Shown piece by piece: positions 27,401 to 35,178 of a stretch of DNA of 64,000 nt. Location: contig NZ_CP035534.1 of the NCBI RefSeq assembly GCF_009068765.1, positions 1,922,001 to 1,986,000 on the forward strand. The letters run 5' to 3'. A program made the translations under genes and the position numbers. The notes beneath the pieces were generated by a model. That model had not been told where the DNA came from. It saw nothing but the letters and a program-made list of their open reading frames with translations, and made no database searches. How positions within the stretch are numbered: the stretch's first letter is position 1; every line of letters starts with the position of its first letter. Source of the stretch: Sulfurimonas hydrogeniphila (GTDB taxonomy: Bacteria; Campylobacterota; Campylobacteria; Campylobacterales; Sulfurimonadaceae).

Positions 27401-27530
27401 GTGCCTCTTTTGATTCCAAAGAGCTGAACAGTTGAATTAAAATATTTTTTTGATTTACATCAATGGCTGCCTCTTGCAAAAAGCTGTGAAAAGCATCCAA
27501 ATCTGTATATATATGATTGTACTGTTTCAT
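24417..27530 (-). CDS. FIST-PAS hybrid sensor histidine kinase with receiver and HPt domains
   Basis: The 1037-residue protein reads: FIST_N (about 30-230), FIST_C (about 235-365), coiled coil (about 385-415), PAS/PAC (about 415-530, with GNITYVNERFEEVSGY), HisKA with H554 in MSHEIRTPMNG, HATPase with FGGTGLGLSISADLL, receiver (Asp near 850 in VFMDINMPVMNG) and HPt (HKIKGAAGALF near 978). FIST domains are thought to bind small ligands such as amino acids. No membrane segment is evident, so it senses cytoplasmic signals. It has no adjacent response regulator; output must go to a protein elsewhere. Confidence 0.93.
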   Translation of the reverse strand: MKQYNHIYTDLDAFHSFLQEAAIDVNQKNILIQLFSSLESKEALQKTAAEIYATFTDALLIGASAAGEIANGEMLDSSTVVSITLFEKTTLHAYYERGEDSYRLGHTLSKKIFGKDTKCVITFLDGLQHNGEEYLEGLASCNFNHAVIAGGMAADMLHFQQTYTVFEDKVFDGGAVCVTLQGEALEVFQDYNLGWRAVGPTFMITKSEGARVYEIDHRPIKDVYAEVLGDFAVDNMPASTIEFPLICQEKDMPVARSMLSMFDDGSLLYGGNLAEGEEVRFGIGSRTLVNQYTLKEGITDTDSLQACFIYSCIARKQFLDKELEKIFRLLENIAPTSGFFTFGEFFLNEKKARLLNITTTILFLREKGTQTRKHTLNEKRKLKNSSKTDSALFNLIDYVTTELKEKEKHFKASKFKLDEFLKALDSVVIISRTDTLGNITYVNERFEEVSGYKKEELIGQAHSIVRDPDVPDEVFAEMWREIKKGNIWQGEFANRAKDGSSYYVKSSIIPIHDENNEIIEYMAIREDVTSLVESRKKAEAAETAQAMFLANMSHEIRTPMNGILGFTELLSKTRLDATQEKYLNVISSSTKTLLNIVNDILDSSKITNNKISLEKVPLNPFVEFATTYELLKSVADEKGLHYTLEIDNAISVCLYSDATRLRQVMINLLSNAIKFTPECGTVKLSISLVRETATQQRLHFSIKDSGIGIAQDKLEEIFKPFAQAETSITRRFGGTGLGLSISADLLHVFGSELRVESVEDKGSEFFFYLDFDLCDADEETLQEDNIYGECQQEGVCDKLSLHVLVAEDYEINRMLIESIFRKYTNITLEFAHNGKEAVDKVAQNEYDLVFMDINMPVMNGLEATKLIRKELQSDVAIVALTANAIKGDREKFLACGMNEYLSKPIDSEELETILSKYSRQHRDVIQIDIEKILLQVNKKVGVSKEVGLKLLRLFLESLHELVPLLEDAFVREDNKKIYETAHKIKGAAGALFLEELYTLMQETEKSALEENALQHKNKTEVLYEYIEAFETGVAQYH

Positions 27531-27587
27531 AATAAATCTTTTTGTTTGAGTTTACACCATAAGGCTTTACAAAGTTATTAAGTTTGG

Positions 27588-27593
27588 TATAAT
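27588..27593 (+). promoter_or_regulatory. -10 box of the lipoprotein/miaA transcript
   Basis: TATAAT lies 40 bases before the ATG at 27633, in the gap divergent from the histidine kinase gene. Confidence 0.5.
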
Positions 27594-27632
27594 TACTCTT
27601 CAAATCAACAAAACAATAAGGTTTATTCAATT

Positions 27633-28304
27633 ATGAAATTTACTATTTTTCTTTTTCTGCTCCTCTTTTTCAGTGCCTGCAATTTCACTGAATCCAAAGA
27701 GGAGCTTGCAGCAAAACAGCTTGCACAAAAAAAAGCTTTTGAAGAAAAAGTTGCCGACACAAAAGAGATACAACTCAAACAAATTGATGCACAAAAAGAG
27801 CAGGAGCTGGCAAAGATAAATGCACAGACTACTCTGGCGAAAATGGAAAAAGCACAACTGCTCGAAAAAATAAAACTTGAAGCAGCAGCACAGAAAGAAA
27901 AAATGCTTTTGGCCCAGGCAAAAGAGAAAGAGGCTTTTGAGGCAAAACTGCGTGATTTGGAGCGTCAGGATGCTATGGAATTAAAACGCTACCTCCTGTT
28001 GATACTCTTTTTTGTACTGCTTATTGCTACTTATTTTATCTACCTCTATTTCAAGCGCAGACACGATGATAAACTCAGAGCCTACCAGGACAACCTGGAC
28101 AAATATTTTCATCAGCAGGAAAACATGACAAAAATGCGTATAGCCGAAAAAATTATCGACACTGTCGCCAGCGGCAAGCTGGGAAAAGAACAGGAGAGTG
28201 AGCTTATAAAAGCACTCAGCGGCAATATTTCACCTGCAGATGAACCTAAACTGCTCAGTGATGAAACAACGCAAGACGCGCAAATAATCGATCAAGACAA
28301 ATGA
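27633..28304 (+). CDS. Lipoprotein with periplasmic coiled coil and a transmembrane segment
   Basis: Unrecognised family. The 223-residue product has a lipobox at LFFSAC (Cys about residue 16), a Lys/Glu/Ala-rich coiled coil (about 20-112), one strong TM helix (YLLLILFFVLLIATYFIYLY, about 114-135), and a charged C-terminal tail with another helical region. If both signals are used the protein is anchored at its N-terminus and spans the inner membrane. The stop overlaps the miaA start (ATGA), so expression is coupled. Confidence 0.75.
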   Translation: MKFTIFLFLLLFFSACNFTESKEELAAKQLAQKKAFEEKVADTKEIQLKQIDAQKEQELAKINAQTTLAKMEKAQLLEKIKLEAAAQKEKMLLAQAKEKEAFEAKLRDLERQDAMELKRYLLLILFFVLLIATYFIYLYFKRRHDDKLRAYQDNLDKYFHQQENMTKMRIAEKIIDTVASGKLGKEQESELIKALSGNISPADEPKLLSDETTQDAQIIDQDK

Positions 28305-29197
28305 GTTTCAAACAGATTGCCATTATAGGACCAACGGCCTCGGGAAAAAGTGACTTGGCCATCAGCGTTGCACAACAGACAAATGCCTGCATTCTCTCCA
28401 TAGATTCACTGAGCATCTATAAAGAAATTGACATCGTCTCGGCAAAGCCTTCTTCTGAAGAACTCACACAAATCAAACATTACGGTATCAATGAACTTTT
28501 TGTCAATGAACATTTCAGTGTTGATATTTTTATAGATTTGTATAAAAAAGTACGCCTTACATGTAAAGAAGAAAACAAAAATCTCGTCATCGTCGGCGGC
28601 ACCTCTTTTTACCTCAAATCTTTGCTTGAAGGGCTCTCGACACTTCCCGATATTACACAGGAACACAGTTTACATGTAACGAAGAAACTGCAAAATCTGG
28701 ATGCCTGTTATGCATTTTTGGTACAAACAGATCCAGAATATATGCAAAAAATCGCCTCCAGTGACAGATACCGTATAGAAAAAGCGCTCCTGATTTATGA
28801 AGCATCGGGTATCTCTGCGAGTGAATGGTTCCGACAAAATCCGCCAAAGCCCATTATCGAGGACATAGATATTTACAATATTGACGTCCAAAGAGATGTT
28901 TTGCGCCAACGCATCCAAAAAAGAACACAGAAAATGTATGAAAAAGGACTGATTGACGAGGTTTGTTTTTTGGAACAAAAATATACAAGAACACCCCATG
29001 CCATGGGCGCCATCGGCATAATGGAAGTGCTTGATTTTTTAGACGGCAAAATAAAACAAGATGAAATGCTCTCTCTTATCTCTACACACACCGCACAGCT
29101 TGCAAAAAGACAACAGACTTTTAACCGCACGCAGTTTAAGAATGTCACAAATGCAAAGCTTGAAGATTTGGAAGAACTTATTTTGAGCAGATTTTAG
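28301..29197 (+). CDS. miaA: tRNA dimethylallyltransferase
   Basis: The 298-residue enzyme isopentenylates A37 of tRNAs reading UNN codons. Motifs are the P-loop GPTASGKSDLAI (residues 10-21), SIDSLSIYKEIDIVSAKPS, the GGTSFYLKSLLEGL block and the C-terminal KRQQTFNR with the conserved Arg/Phe. It is a normal length. Its 3' end overlaps the convergent amidase gene by 20 nt. Confidence 0.96.
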   Translation: MSFKQIAIIGPTASGKSDLAISVAQQTNACILSIDSLSIYKEIDIVSAKPSSEELTQIKHYGINELFVNEHFSVDIFIDLYKKVRLTCKEENKNLVIVGGTSFYLKSLLEGLSTLPDITQEHSLHVTKKLQNLDACYAFLVQTDPEYMQKIASSDRYRIEKALLIYEASGISASEWFRQNPPKPIIEDIDIYNIDVQRDVLRQRIQKRTQKMYEKGLIDEVCFLEQKYTRTPHAMGAIGIMEVLDFLDGKIKQDEMLSLISTHTAQLAKRQQTFNRTQFKNVTNAKLEDLEELILSRF

Positions 29198-30035
29198 CAT
29201 ACATCTCAGGACGTCTGTCTCTTAGCAGCCCCCAATATTCTCTTTGTTTGGCATTCTCAGCCAGGTCAAATTCAGCGTAAATAACCTCTTCTCTCCAACG
29301 GGAAGCCTCTGCAATTTTTGCCCCTGTATAGTCTGTAATAAAAGAAGAACCGTAAAAAGTAAGCCTGCAGCTCTCCCCTTTTTCTTCTCCTGTACGGTTT
29401 GCAACAACCACCGGTACCGTATTTGTCGCGGCATGTCCCATCTGTACCCGTTGCCAGTGCTCTTTTGAATCCAAATGAATCTCCGGTTCACTCCCTATAG
29501 CCGTCGGATAAAACAGAATCTCTGCACCCATCAAAGTCAATGCCCGTGCCGTTTCACAGAACCATTGGTCCCAGCAGATGCCTACCCCGATTTTTCCGTA
29601 CGCCGTTTCATAAACCTTAAAGCCGGTATTTCCCGGTTTGAAGTAAAATTTCTCTTCATACCCCGGACCGTCAGGAATGTGCGTTTTACGATAGTTGTCC
29701 AGCACCGCTCCGTCCGCATTGACAACGACAAGTGAATTAAAGTACCCTTCATCCGCTTTTTCAAAATAACTCACTAAGACAACTACATGTAACTCTTTTG
29801 CCAAAGCCGCAAAATGTTGTATCAGTGCGTTATTTTTCAAAGGCTGTGCCCATGCAAAGTATTTTTCGTCCATATCTTTGCAAAAATAGAGCCCTTCAAA
29901 AAGTTCCGGTAAAAGTATGATATTTGCTCCGTTTGCAGCAGCTTCACGGACAAACTGCCCAGCTTTTAAAACATTGGCGTTTTTGTCTTCGCTCATACTC
30001 ATCTGAATTGCAGCTGCTTTTACCGGTTTATTCAT
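29178..30035 (-). CDS. aguB: N-carbamoylputrescine amidase
   Basis: The 285-residue nitrilase-superfamily enzyme hydrolyses N-carbamoylputrescine to putrescine, CO2 and ammonia. The Glu-Lys-Cys triad is visible: LLPELFEGLYFCK (Glu), YRKTHIPDGPGY (Lys) and GVGICWDQWFCETARAL (Cys). The WDQWFCE context is specific to this subfamily rather than to general amidases. The agmatine deiminase that makes its substrate is also in this window, at 58579. Confidence 0.93.
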   Translation of the reverse strand: MNKPVKAAAIQMSMSEDKNANVLKAGQFVREAAANGANIILLPELFEGLYFCKDMDEKYFAWAQPLKNNALIQHFAALAKELHVVVLVSYFEKADEGYFNSLVVVNADGAVLDNYRKTHIPDGPGYEEKFYFKPGNTGFKVYETAYGKIGVGICWDQWFCETARALTLMGAEILFYPTAIGSEPEIHLDSKEHWQRVQMGHAATNTVPVVVANRTGEEKGESCRLTFYGSSFITDYTGAKIAEASRWREEVIYAEFDLAENAKQREYWGLLRDRRPEMYAKICSK

Positions 30036-30038
30036 AAC

Positions 30039-30317
30039 CTATCCTCTGCCTGTTACTTCTAAAAGATGATAGCCAAACTGTGTTTGAATCGGTCCGTACA
30101 CAACACCGACATCCCCGCTAAATACAGCCTCATCAAATTCAGGAACCATTTGTCCCGGTCCGAATTTCCCCAAATCTCCGCCGTTTGCCGAAGAAGGACA
30201 TGTGGAATTTGCTTTTGCCACCTCCGCAAAATCCGCTCCGTTTTGTATTTCGTTTTTCAATTCATTACACTTTTCTTCACTCTCTACAAGTATATGTCTT
30301 GCTGTTGCCCATGCCAT
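30039..30317 (-). CDS. Parvulin-type peptidyl-prolyl cis-trans isomerase
   Basis: The 92-residue protein is a single parvulin domain: ATARHILVESEEKC, GADFAEVAKANSTCPS, GGDLGKFGPGQMVPEFD and TQFGYHLLEV. This matches stand-alone PpiC-type proteins. There is no signal peptide, so it is cytoplasmic. It is 3 nt from the amidase gene and is transcribed with it. Confidence 0.93.
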   Translation of the reverse strand: MAWATARHILVESEEKCNELKNEIQNGADFAEVAKANSTCPSSANGGDLGKFGPGQMVPEFDEAVFSGDVGVVYGPIQTQFGYHLLEVTGRG

Positions 30318-30348
30318 CTTTTAATTCCTTAATTTTGTTTTACAAAAT

Positions 30349-30499
30349 GAAGGAAACCGTCTATTGGTTTTATCACGAGCATGAAAGTAATTTCATTCTC
30401 TACGTTAACACTAGGTTTCCTTCGGCAGGAAGCCCGTCGCACCAGTACGACTTTATTCCACATTTTGTTTATAAAATTTTACTCTATTTTTACTTATAG
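30349..30499 (+). other. Structured intergenic stretch or 49-residue reading frame
   Basis: The gap between the parvulin and lipoprotein genes is not empty. GAAGGAAACC (about 30350-30359) pairs perfectly with GGTTTCCTTC (30414-30423), TGAAA-GTAA-TTTCA lies between, and GTCG-CACCAGTA-CGAC follows with a TTATTCC tail like the dispersed repeat. The same bases encode an open frame from ATG 30350 reading MKETVYWFYHEHESNF then an aromatic-rich end. There is no ribosome binding site that I can see. It could be a decayed repeat, a small RNA or a short peptide gene. Confidence 0.3.
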
Positions 30500-30535
30500 T
30501 TACACTTTAGGACTTTTGTATTAACTACTTTTACC

Positions 30536-30541
30536 TATAAT
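30536..30541 (+). promoter_or_regulatory. -10 box of the lipoprotein gene at 30566
   Basis: TATAAT is 25 bases before the ATG, followed by ACGGAGAAG, a ribosome binding site seven to ten bases from the start. Confidence 0.55.
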
Positions 30542-30565
30542 ACTGAAAAAATACGGAGAAGATAT

Positions 30566-31135
30566 ATGAAAAATATAATTATTGGACTTTTGGCAACTTT
30601 TTTACTGCTGGGCTGCAGCTCAAAAAGTGATGAAAACAAAAATGTAGAACCAAAACTCGTTGTCTCAAAAAGTCTGGCAGATCTAAAACTCAAAGACCAG
30701 TTTGAAAAGCCGCATACACTCAATGCAGACACATACAAAGTGATTTTTGCTTTTGACAAAGAGCCTGCACATACATGTAACGACTTTTTTAACACACAAA
30801 AACCGAACTACCTGCAAGAGCATCATGTGCAGTTTGTAGCCGATGTGAGTGCGGCACCTTCCATTATCAGAAGCCTTTTTATCCTTCCGGGTCTCAAAGA
30901 CTTCAAACATGTTGTTTTGCTCTTGGATGACAAAAAAGTTGCCGCCCCGTACAGAAAAGGGATTGATACAACAAAAATAGTTGTTGTGACGCTTTTAAAC
31001 AAAAAAATTACCGACATCAAAACAATCTCTACAACCGAGCAGTTGAAAAAAGCGGTTGAAGATAAGTCTGCTATGTCTTACATCGCCCCTGTTATCAACA
31101 AAGTTATGGACAGTGTAGACAACGCTACAAAATAG
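30566..31135 (+). CDS. Predicted lipoprotein of unknown function
   Basis: The 189-residue product has a lipoprotein signal (FLLLGCSSK, Cys 17). The body has KDQFEKPHTLNADTYKVIFAFDK, split here only as a description: a KDQFxxPxxL opening followed by a hydrophobic strand resembles the start of thioredoxin-fold proteins, but there is no CxxC. The end is a helical tail. It converges on the HAD gene with an 11-nt overlap. I do not assign a function. Confidence 0.75.
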   Translation: MKNIIIGLLATFLLLGCSSKSDENKNVEPKLVVSKSLADLKLKDQFEKPHTLNADTYKVIFAFDKEPAHTCNDFFNTQKPNYLQEHHVQFVADVSAAPSIIRSLFILPGLKDFKHVVLLLDDKKVAAPYRKGIDTTKIVVVTLLNKKITDIKTISTTEQLKKAVEDKSAMSYIAPVINKVMDSVDNATK

Positions 31136-31877
31136 AAGCAACTGAATCAAAAAGATAATCAGGCTTGATACCCAAAGACAAATCTTTTTTTGAAAACTTG
31201 CCTGTTTTGACAAGAGCCGCTTTTATACCGGCGTCTTGTGCTCCTTTTATATCACTCTCTATATCATCGCCTATCATGACGCACTTCTCTGGCTTTACAT
31301 GTAAACTCGCACAGGCCAAATGGTAAAACTCTTTGCTTGGTTTGCCTATAAGCGAAGCACTCTGTCCGCTGGCATACTCCAAGGCACTCACAAAACAGCC
31401 GGCATCCATACTCAGTTCGTTGTCCGCATCTTTAAAGTACCTGTTTTTTGCAATGGCAAGCAGCGAAGCCCCCTCCATCAGCTTTCTGAATGCACGGTTG
31501 AGATTTTTGTAATTGAAATTTTCTTGGGCATCTCCGACAACGACATACTTTTTGTCATAATATTTCAGCTCGTTAAAAAAAGAGAGCGCATCATCCGTCA
31601 GTAAAAACTCCGCAGAACTTTTCTCTTTTGCTAAAAACATTTTTGTCACGTCAAGCGCCGTAATAATTTCCTCACTCTCAATGTCAAAGCCCATTTTTTG
31701 CAGTTTTTTGACAACCTGTGCAGAGGTTTTTTGGGTGGTATTTGTCAAAAAACGTATGGGGTAGTGCTTTTTTATCTCTCTTATTGCCGCAACAGCACTC
31801 TCTACAGGCTCCTCGCCTACATACAACACACCGCCGATGTCACACAACACCGCCTTTACAGATTCATCAAACATCAT
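31125..31877 (-). CDS. HAD-superfamily (IIA) phosphatase, LHPP/NagD-like
   Basis: The 250-residue hydrolase starts CDIGGVLYVGEEP, where motif I has D-I-G-G in place of DxDG as in LHPP-type members, then RFLTNTTQKTS (motif II Thr), and closes with GKPSKEFYHLAC (Lys motif III) and MIGDDIESDIKGAQDAGI (motif IV). Substrate unknown; sugar phosphates or phosphohistidine are possibilities from the family. A GGAGGAGAG site inside the end of glsA precedes the start, and the two genes overlap by 11 nt. Confidence 0.85.
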   Translation of the reverse strand: MMFDESVKAVLCDIGGVLYVGEEPVESAVAAIREIKKHYPIRFLTNTTQKTSAQVVKKLQKMGFDIESEEIITALDVTKMFLAKEKSSAEFLLTDDALSFFNELKYYDKKYVVVGDAQENFNYKNLNRAFRKLMEGASLLAIAKNRYFKDADNELSMDAGCFVSALEYASGQSASLIGKPSKEFYHLACASLHVKPEKCVMIGDDIESDIKGAQDAGIKAALVKTGKFSKKDLSLGIKPDYLFDSVASIL

Positions 31878-32811
31878 TCTCTCCTCCTTTAAAAAATCGA
31901 AAGCCCCGTTTTTGTCGTAAAAAGCTCCAGTGCCTTGTACCTATGAGTGAGTTTCCCTGTTCATTCAGTGCAGGTGACCAGACACAGATTCCCATTTTTT
32001 GAGGAATGACGGCTACAATTCCCCCACCTACACCGCTTTTTCCGGGAACACCCACTTTAAAAGCAAAATCCCCCGACGCATCATAATGTCCACAGGTCAG
32101 CATCACGGCATTTATCCGCTTTGCCTGCGCTTTGGTTACATAGGTTTTTTTGTTTATGGGGTCTATGCCGTGGTTGGCAAGGTAGAGCATAGAGCGTGAA
32201 AGCATTTTTGTATTCATCTCCAGGGCACAGTGATTAAAATAGGTCTGCACCAGTGTTATCGCTTCATTGTCTATATTGCCAAAACTCTTCATCAGGTTTG
32301 TCAGGGCCAGATTTCTGTAGGCATGCTGCATTTCTGAACTTGCTACGACTGAATCCATACTTATACTTGTATCATCGGCAATAGAGCGTATAAAATCCAC
32401 TATGGCATCAAAGGCGAGCGTATCTTTTTTGTAATGCGTGATAAGCGTGTCTGTTATAACAATGGCACCCGCATTGATAAAAGGATTTCTTGGAATCCCG
32501 TTTTCATATTCGAGTTGCACAAGAGAATTAAAAGGGTTTCCCGAAGGTTCACGTCCTACGCGCCTGTAAAGCTCTGCACCGAGATATTTTAAAGCCATGG
32601 TAAAGGTAAAAACTTTGGAGATACTCTGTATGGAAAAAAGTGTCTCTGAAGCACCCACATGGTAAGAACTTCCGTCAAAAAAGGTAATGCTCATCGCAAA
32701 CTGCTTTGCATCAGCCTCTGCAAGTGCAGGAATATAGTCGGCCACTTTTCCTTTTCCAAAAAGCGGCTGTATTTCAATTTCAATATCTTGCAGAATTTGT
32801 TGGTAGTCCAT
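31867..32811 (-). CDS. glsA: Glutaminase A
   Basis: The 314-residue beta-lactamase-fold enzyme hydrolyses glutamine to glutamate and ammonia. The SxxK catalytic pair is in FSIQSISKVFTFTMAL, followed by GREPSGNPFNSL, GIPRNPFINAGAIV, the Tyr/Asn region SSEMQHAYRNLAL, and GVPGKSGVGGGIVAV. The length is normal. Translation is coupled to the downstream HAD phosphatase. Confidence 0.95.
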   Translation of the reverse strand: MDYQQILQDIEIEIQPLFGKGKVADYIPALAEADAKQFAMSITFFDGSSYHVGASETLFSIQSISKVFTFTMALKYLGAELYRRVGREPSGNPFNSLVQLEYENGIPRNPFINAGAIVITDTLITHYKKDTLAFDAIVDFIRSIADDTSISMDSVVASSEMQHAYRNLALTNLMKSFGNIDNEAITLVQTYFNHCALEMNTKMLSRSMLYLANHGIDPINKKTYVTKAQAKRINAVMLTCGHYDASGDFAFKVGVPGKSGVGGGIVAVIPQKMGICVWSPALNEQGNSLIGTRHWSFLRQKRGFRFFKGGENDV

Positions 32812-32834
32812 CGGTTTATCCTTTTAAGCCACAG

Positions 32835-32903
32835 AGCCCGCACTGCAGAAAAAAATTTAGTTTTTTTCTAAGTTACGCTTTAGCGTTAAAAGTACGGGTT
32901 CCG
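32835..32903 (+). repeat. Dispersed hairpin repeat, copy 4 (long three-hairpin form)
   Basis: The 69-base element has arms CCCGCACT and AGTACGGG around two inner hairpins, AGAAAAAAA-TTTAG-TTTTTTTCT and ACGC-TTTA-GCGT, and ends TTCCG. It matches copy 3 in opposite orientation with only two, compensatory, differences. It lies between glsA and the recD2-like gene, in an otherwise featureless gap of 128 nt. Confidence 0.85.
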
Positions 32904-32939
32904 AAAAAGTCACTCTAAGATATTTTAACACAATTAAGA

Positions 32940-35174
32940 TTATTTTAATTCCAAAAGTACCGTGTCTCTCCTGGTTACATCAACCCGTCTGCAGGCATTT
33001 TCAAAGGCTCCGCCCTCGCCTATGACGATACATTTGTGCTTGGCACGCGTAATGGCGGTATATATCAGCTTGGTATTATGCATAATGTAATGCGTAAAAC
33101 TCATAGGAATCACCACAATATCATACTCCATGCCCTGTACTTTATGAATCGTCAGGGCATAGGAGAGCATCAAATGTGATTTCAGCTCTTCATATTCATA
33201 ACGAACCACTACATCTTCATTGGGGTAAAAAACAAATACCTGCTCTTCTTCTTCATCAATTTTAAAAAGCAGTCCGCTCATGCCGTTAAAAATTCTCCGC
33301 TCATTTGCTTCCTCCCCCTCTTTAAAGCCCTCGCCGCTCCAAGAAACCATATTTTCGTTTTTCGTATGCACGACCTTGTCCATCAAACGAAATTCAAGTT
33401 CTCCCCGCTTGACACACTTTTTCGGATTGGGATTAAAATACTCCTGCAAAACTTTGTTGAGATTATTCGAGCCTAATATTCCGCCTTTCATAGGCGTAAT
33501 AACCTGAAAATAGTTCAGATACTCTTTAATCTGTTTGTTGCTCAGCCGGTATCTTGCTTTTTCTATAGACTCGACAACCCGGTGAATAATCTCCGCAATA
33601 ATCTGTTGTGAGTTGTCCTCTCTGAGGTTTTTTAACTCCTCCTGTGAGAGTTGGTTTTTCAGCGCATAATAGTTTTGAATACTGACATCGACAAACTCGA
33701 AATCTTCATATTTTTGCCGATACTCGGGAATCTCTGCCTGACGGATTTGGTTGGCGATGAGGGTAATCGCCTGTTCTTCACTCTGTCTGTAAATCTGCGT
33801 CAGTTTCACAGTAGGAGCAAGCGCAAGCGTCAGTACATCACTCAGCACATTTCCCGCACCTATTGGCGGCAGCTGCGCATCATCTCCGACAATAATGACA
33901 ATGGCCTTTTTAGAAATTTTGTGCATCACCCGTGCAAACAATGAAGAGTTTATCATAGAGGCTTCATCAATCAATACAACCGAATAGGGAAATTTGTCAC
34001 TTCCCTCATGTTTGACTAGCAGTGACTGAATTGTTGCAGACTCAAAACCCGTTGTGTCGCTAATACGCTGGGAAGCAATGCCACTCAAAGCACAGGTAAT
34101 TATCTCTTTTTTATCATATCGGGTATTAAGCAGTTCTAAAATTGTTTTGCTTGTCGTGCTTTTTCCCGTTCCGGCATACCCGACTAAAAAAAGTAAAGAA
34201 GCGCCCTTATTTATCATCTCCACGGCAGTTTTTTGCTGTTCGCCGAGCTTAAGAGAACTCTCAGACAAAAAAGCATCAAGGTCTTTGACAAATCCGCCGC
34301 TGTCAAGTTTTGCTCGCGTTGTAAAATCATCATACAAAAACTTCTCTGCATCATACAGACGTACAGGAGAAACCCGATCGTTTTTCATAATCACTATACT
34401 TTGTTCAGCCACCCGCTCCACCAAAGCCGCCTCATACAGATTTTCTTTGTTGACAAACCCGAGCAGTTCGTCCAGACCGCCAAAAAGCACCTCTTTTGCT
34501 ATGCAGCTGTTTCCCTGTGCCTCACAGTAGTTCAGCAGCACATAATCCATAGCCGAACTGATACGCTGTTCATTCTCAGGTGTTATGCCCATTTTCAGTG
34601 CCAGTTCATCCGCACGTTTGAAACCTATGGAGTTGATATTTGTCAGAATGTAGGGATTTTCTTTGATTTTTGTGCACGGCTCGTCCACATCTTTCATCGC
34701 GGTGGCAATCGTTGTCAACAGTGCCGGTGTTACATCATAAGGGCTTAAAAACTCCCCCAGCCGACGCATGGAACGAAACTGTTTCCATGAAGCCTGGATT
34801 TTTTTGAGCCGTTTTTCTTTAATGCCTTTGAACTCCAGCAGTTTTTCTATGTCATTGTCCAAAATTTCTACAAGTTCTTCCGCGCCGAAATGTTCTATCA
34901 GATCCGCAGAGAGTTTTTTTGTAAAGCCTTTAATGATTTTATTTAAAAAGAAAAAGAGTTCATTCTGGTTGACTTTGAGTGTCTCAAATTTAAAAGTCTT
35001 GCCATACTTTTTATGCTCAACCCACTCCCCTTCCAGGGTAATTGCAGACCCTTTAATACTCTCGACATCACTTTCAAAATAGGTCCCGCTGATTTTTTCA
35101 CCGCTTTTTAAAACAGCAATGAAAAAGCCCTCGGATTCAAAAAGAATTCTGTCGATTTGCCCTATGAGTGTCAC
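32940..35174 (-). CDS. RecD2-like ATP-dependent DNA helicase (superfamily 1B)
   Basis: The 744-residue protein has an N-terminal region with two helix-hairpin-helix segments (ILDNDIEKLLEFKGIKEKRLK region, about 105-125), then Walker A VGYAGTGKSTTSKT near 330, Walker B VVLIDEASMI, motif III GDDAQLPPIGAGNVL, motif IV LTQIYRQSEEQAI and the C-terminal SYALTIHKVQGMEYD of UvrD_C_2. The lack of neighbouring recB/recC argues for RecD2, a 5'-3' helicase in repair or replication. The gene ends 4 nt from the M16 gene. Confidence 0.88.
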   Translation of the reverse strand: MTLIGQIDRILFESEGFFIAVLKSGEKISGTYFESDVESIKGSAITLEGEWVEHKKYGKTFKFETLKVNQNELFFFLNKIIKGFTKKLSADLIEHFGAEELVEILDNDIEKLLEFKGIKEKRLKKIQASWKQFRSMRRLGEFLSPYDVTPALLTTIATAMKDVDEPCTKIKENPYILTNINSIGFKRADELALKMGITPENEQRISSAMDYVLLNYCEAQGNSCIAKEVLFGGLDELLGFVNKENLYEAALVERVAEQSIVIMKNDRVSPVRLYDAEKFLYDDFTTRAKLDSGGFVKDLDAFLSESSLKLGEQQKTAVEMINKGASLLFLVGYAGTGKSTTSKTILELLNTRYDKKEIITCALSGIASQRISDTTGFESATIQSLLVKHEGSDKFPYSVVLIDEASMINSSLFARVMHKISKKAIVIIVGDDAQLPPIGAGNVLSDVLTLALAPTVKLTQIYRQSEEQAITLIANQIRQAEIPEYRQKYEDFEFVDVSIQNYYALKNQLSQEELKNLREDNSQQIIAEIIHRVVESIEKARYRLSNKQIKEYLNYFQVITPMKGGILGSNNLNKVLQEYFNPNPKKCVKRGELEFRLMDKVVHTKNENMVSWSGEGFKEGEEANERRIFNGMSGLLFKIDEEEEQVFVFYPNEDVVVRYEYEELKSHLMLSYALTIHKVQGMEYDIVVIPMSFTHYIMHNTKLIYTAITRAKHKCIVIGEGGAFENACRRVDVTRRDTVLLELK

Positions 35175-35178
35175 GAAA

